A stretch of 5,885 bases of DNA from positions 1 through 5,885 of the forward strand of contig JAATGW010000717.1 of the NCBI GenBank assembly GCA_015654495.1. Direction: 5' to 3'. The first letter of the stretch is position 1. Every line of letters starts with the position of its first letter. Shown piece by piece: positions 4,469-5,885 of this stretch. The position numbers were made by a program, and so were the translations under genes. Below the pieces are notes generated by a model. It was not told the origin of the DNA. It saw only the letters and a program-made list of their open reading frames with translations, and ran no database searches. The stretch is from Chitinophagales bacterium. GTDB taxonomy: Bacteria; Bacteroidota; Bacteroidia; Chitinophagales; Chitinophagaceae.

Positions 4469-5885
4469 ATGAAATATTCATCATATACAGGTAAAGGGCT
4501 GGTTCTCGGCGTTGCGATGACGGCTTTATTTTCCTGCACAAAAGATTTCGAAGAAATAAATACGCCACCGAAAGACGCTACATCGGCCCCCACACCGCAG
4601 GTATACAATATGATCATAAGCTCATTACCGCTAACCGGAGGTGAACAGTCCGTTTTTAATTCCTGGATTTATCCTATTACCCAACAGGCCATTGTTACTT
4701 CCGGCGCTTATCCTTATAATAATGCCAGAAACGATGTATGGTCCAACTACTATCTCACACTGAGTAATTATCGTTTGATTGAAGACAGGATTGCAACAAG
4801 CGAAAATCCTGCCCAGATGAATAATGTGTATGCCATGCTTAAAACCATTATGGCATACAAAACTTTCAAAACGACGAATTTCTATGGTGATATGCCTTAT
4901 TCAAAAGCGGGCTATGCGCCATTGAAAGGTTCTGAAGGATATAAAGCTGAATACGATACGCAGGGAGATATTTATGTGGCATTGCTCAATGAATTGAAAT
5001 GGGCTGTGGATAATTTCAGTACAGGCGCTGATCAGTATTCGCTGGGAGCGTATGAAACATTCCTGAAGAATGATATCGCCATGTGGTCAAAATTTGCCAA
5101 TAGCCTGCGTTTATATGTTGCCGTTACACTGAGCGACAAAAACGCTGCTGCTGCTACCGCTGCAATTACAGAAGCGCTGGCTAAACCACTGCTGGCTGAC
5201 GGAGATAATATCGGTCTCTGGCCAACAAGGATCCCGGGTCTTGATCTGCAATGGCGTACCTGGTCTTTTTCTGCGAACTGTTATCTGCGCATGGGTTCTA
5301 CCATGTGGGACCTGATGTCGTCCAATGACAATACAAACGGATCCGGCATTTTTGATCCGCGCGCGAAAATATTCTATGAAACAAATAATGCTGGTCAGTG
5401 GGCTGCTTATCCGCAAAATCCAACTACCTCTACTGTTACAGAAGGCGGGGCTCCTTACGATACAAAACGCTTTACAAACTGGGCTGATAAAGGTGCTGCC
5501 AATATCTATTCTCCGGTAAATCTTTATTTTGAACAGGATACAAAGTCAATTCCCGAACTGATGCTTACTGCTGCCCAGGTTCATTTCCTGAAAGCCGAAG
5601 TTTATAATCGCGGCATTGGTGCAGCAGCTTCACCTGCGACTGCAAAAGCGGAATATGAAGCAGGAATAAAAGCTTCAGTAAATATGTGGACTTCTATCGC
5701 ATATAATTCACCGGTTTGGGTTGTAAACAAACCAGCAGCGCCCACGGCTTCTCCGGCAGAAATTGATGCCTTGATAACAAATCCCATTGTAGCATACGAT
5801 GCAGCCAGTGCAACAAATGCATTAAAGCAGATATATGCTCAGGAATGGATCGATATGTATCGCCAGCCATGGGATGCCTGGTTAC
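4469..5885 (+). CDS. SusD/RagB-family nutrient-binding outer-membrane lipoprotein (SusD-like_2 type), 3' end outside window
   Basis: The frame is open from ATG 4469 to the window end (472 residues). The protein is the surface lid that captures ligand and passes it to the SusC barrel. The N-terminus is a lipoprotein signal with lipobox ALFSC, so Cys23 becomes the lipidated N-terminus. The following TKDFEE is acidic with a Lys, resembling the Bacteroidota signal for export to the cell surface. Family features are DFEEINTPP (26-34), the TNFYGDMPYSKA segment, YDTQGDIYVALLNELKWAVD, MWSKFANSLRL (205-215), IPELMLTAAQVHFLKAEVYNRG (361-382) and QEWIDMYRQPWDAWL at the end of the visible part. These match the SusD-like_2 group rather than classic SusD. 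TPR-like helices are expected. About 30-80 residues are probably missing. The ligand cannot be told from the sequence. Confidence 0.93.
   Translation, partial: MKYSSYTGKGLVLGVAMTALFSCTKDFEEINTPPKDATSAPTPQVYNMIISSLPLTGGEQSVFNSWIYPITQQAIVTSGAYPYNNARNDVWSNYYLTLSNYRLIEDRIATSENPAQMNNVYAMLKTIMAYKTFKTTNFYGDMPYSKAGYAPLKGSEGYKAEYDTQGDIYVALLNELKWAVDNFSTGADQYSLGAYETFLKNDIAMWSKFANSLRLYVAVTLSDKNAAAATAAITEALAKPLLADGDNIGLWPTRIPGLDLQWRTWSFSANCYLRMGSTMWDLMSSNDNTNGSGIFDPRAKIFYETNNAGQWAAYPQNPTTSTVTEGGAPYDTKRFTNWADKGAANIYSPVNLYFEQDTKSIPELMLTAAQVHFLKAEVYNRGIGAAASPATAKAEYEAGIKASVNMWTSIAYNSPVWVVNKPAAPTASPAEIDALITNPIVAYDAASATNALKQIYAQEWIDMYRQPWDAWL

Noticed and set aside
5111..5416. 101-codon minus-strand ORF opposite susD
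   Set aside because: The plus strand encodes clear SusD-like_2 motifs across this stretch; the minus-strand peptide has no recognisable family features.

Overview
The window looks like chromosomal DNA of a member of the Bacteroidota, most likely close to the Chitinophagaceae/Sphingobacteriia. The evidence is a SusC/SusD outer-membrane nutrient-uptake pair, a Bacteroidota-type -7 promoter element (TAnnTTTG), A/T-rich translation starts without Shine-Dalgarno sequences, and a short basic SWIB-domain protein of a kind common in this phylum. The family-level placement is an inference.

Layout. Positions 2-274 hold the C-terminal 90 residues of a SWIB/MDM2-domain protein (5' end outside the window), followed by a hairpin and a good intrinsic terminator (357-408). 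Positions 275-999 contain no conventional gene but are rich in structure: a weak bidirectional hairpin (567-592), a long A/T-rich inverted repeat (635-687), a perfect 7-bp dyad (691-709), a -7 element (713-720), and a predicted 5' leader of about 274 nt (726-999) that can fold into three long hairpins. From 1000 to 4449 lies a complete SusC-like TonB-dependent transporter (1149 aa). After 19 bp comes a SusD-like lipoprotein of the SusD-like_2 type (4469 to the window end, 472 residues visible, 3' end missing).

How the parts work together. SusC and SusD form the usual barrel-plus-lid complex: the SusD lipoprotein captures a ligand at the cell surface and the SusC barrel imports it using TonB-ExbBD energy. 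The substrate cannot be read from this window. SusC has a CarboxypepD_reg-like N-terminal domain but no STN signalling domain, and no ECF sigma/anti-sigma pair is visible. Control must therefore come from elsewhere.

The most interesting part is the leader. Its first hairpin starts almost exactly at the predicted transcription start. Its third hairpin carries a GAAA tetraloop and buries the start codon of a 27-codon upstream ORF (920-1003). The stop codon of that ORF overlaps the susC start as ATGA, and its peptide contains C-x4-C-R-R-R-H-x-H. This suggests leader-based control (RNA switching, uORF translation and translational coupling) of the transporter operon. The base pairs and the overlap are visible in the sequence; the regulatory role is an inference.
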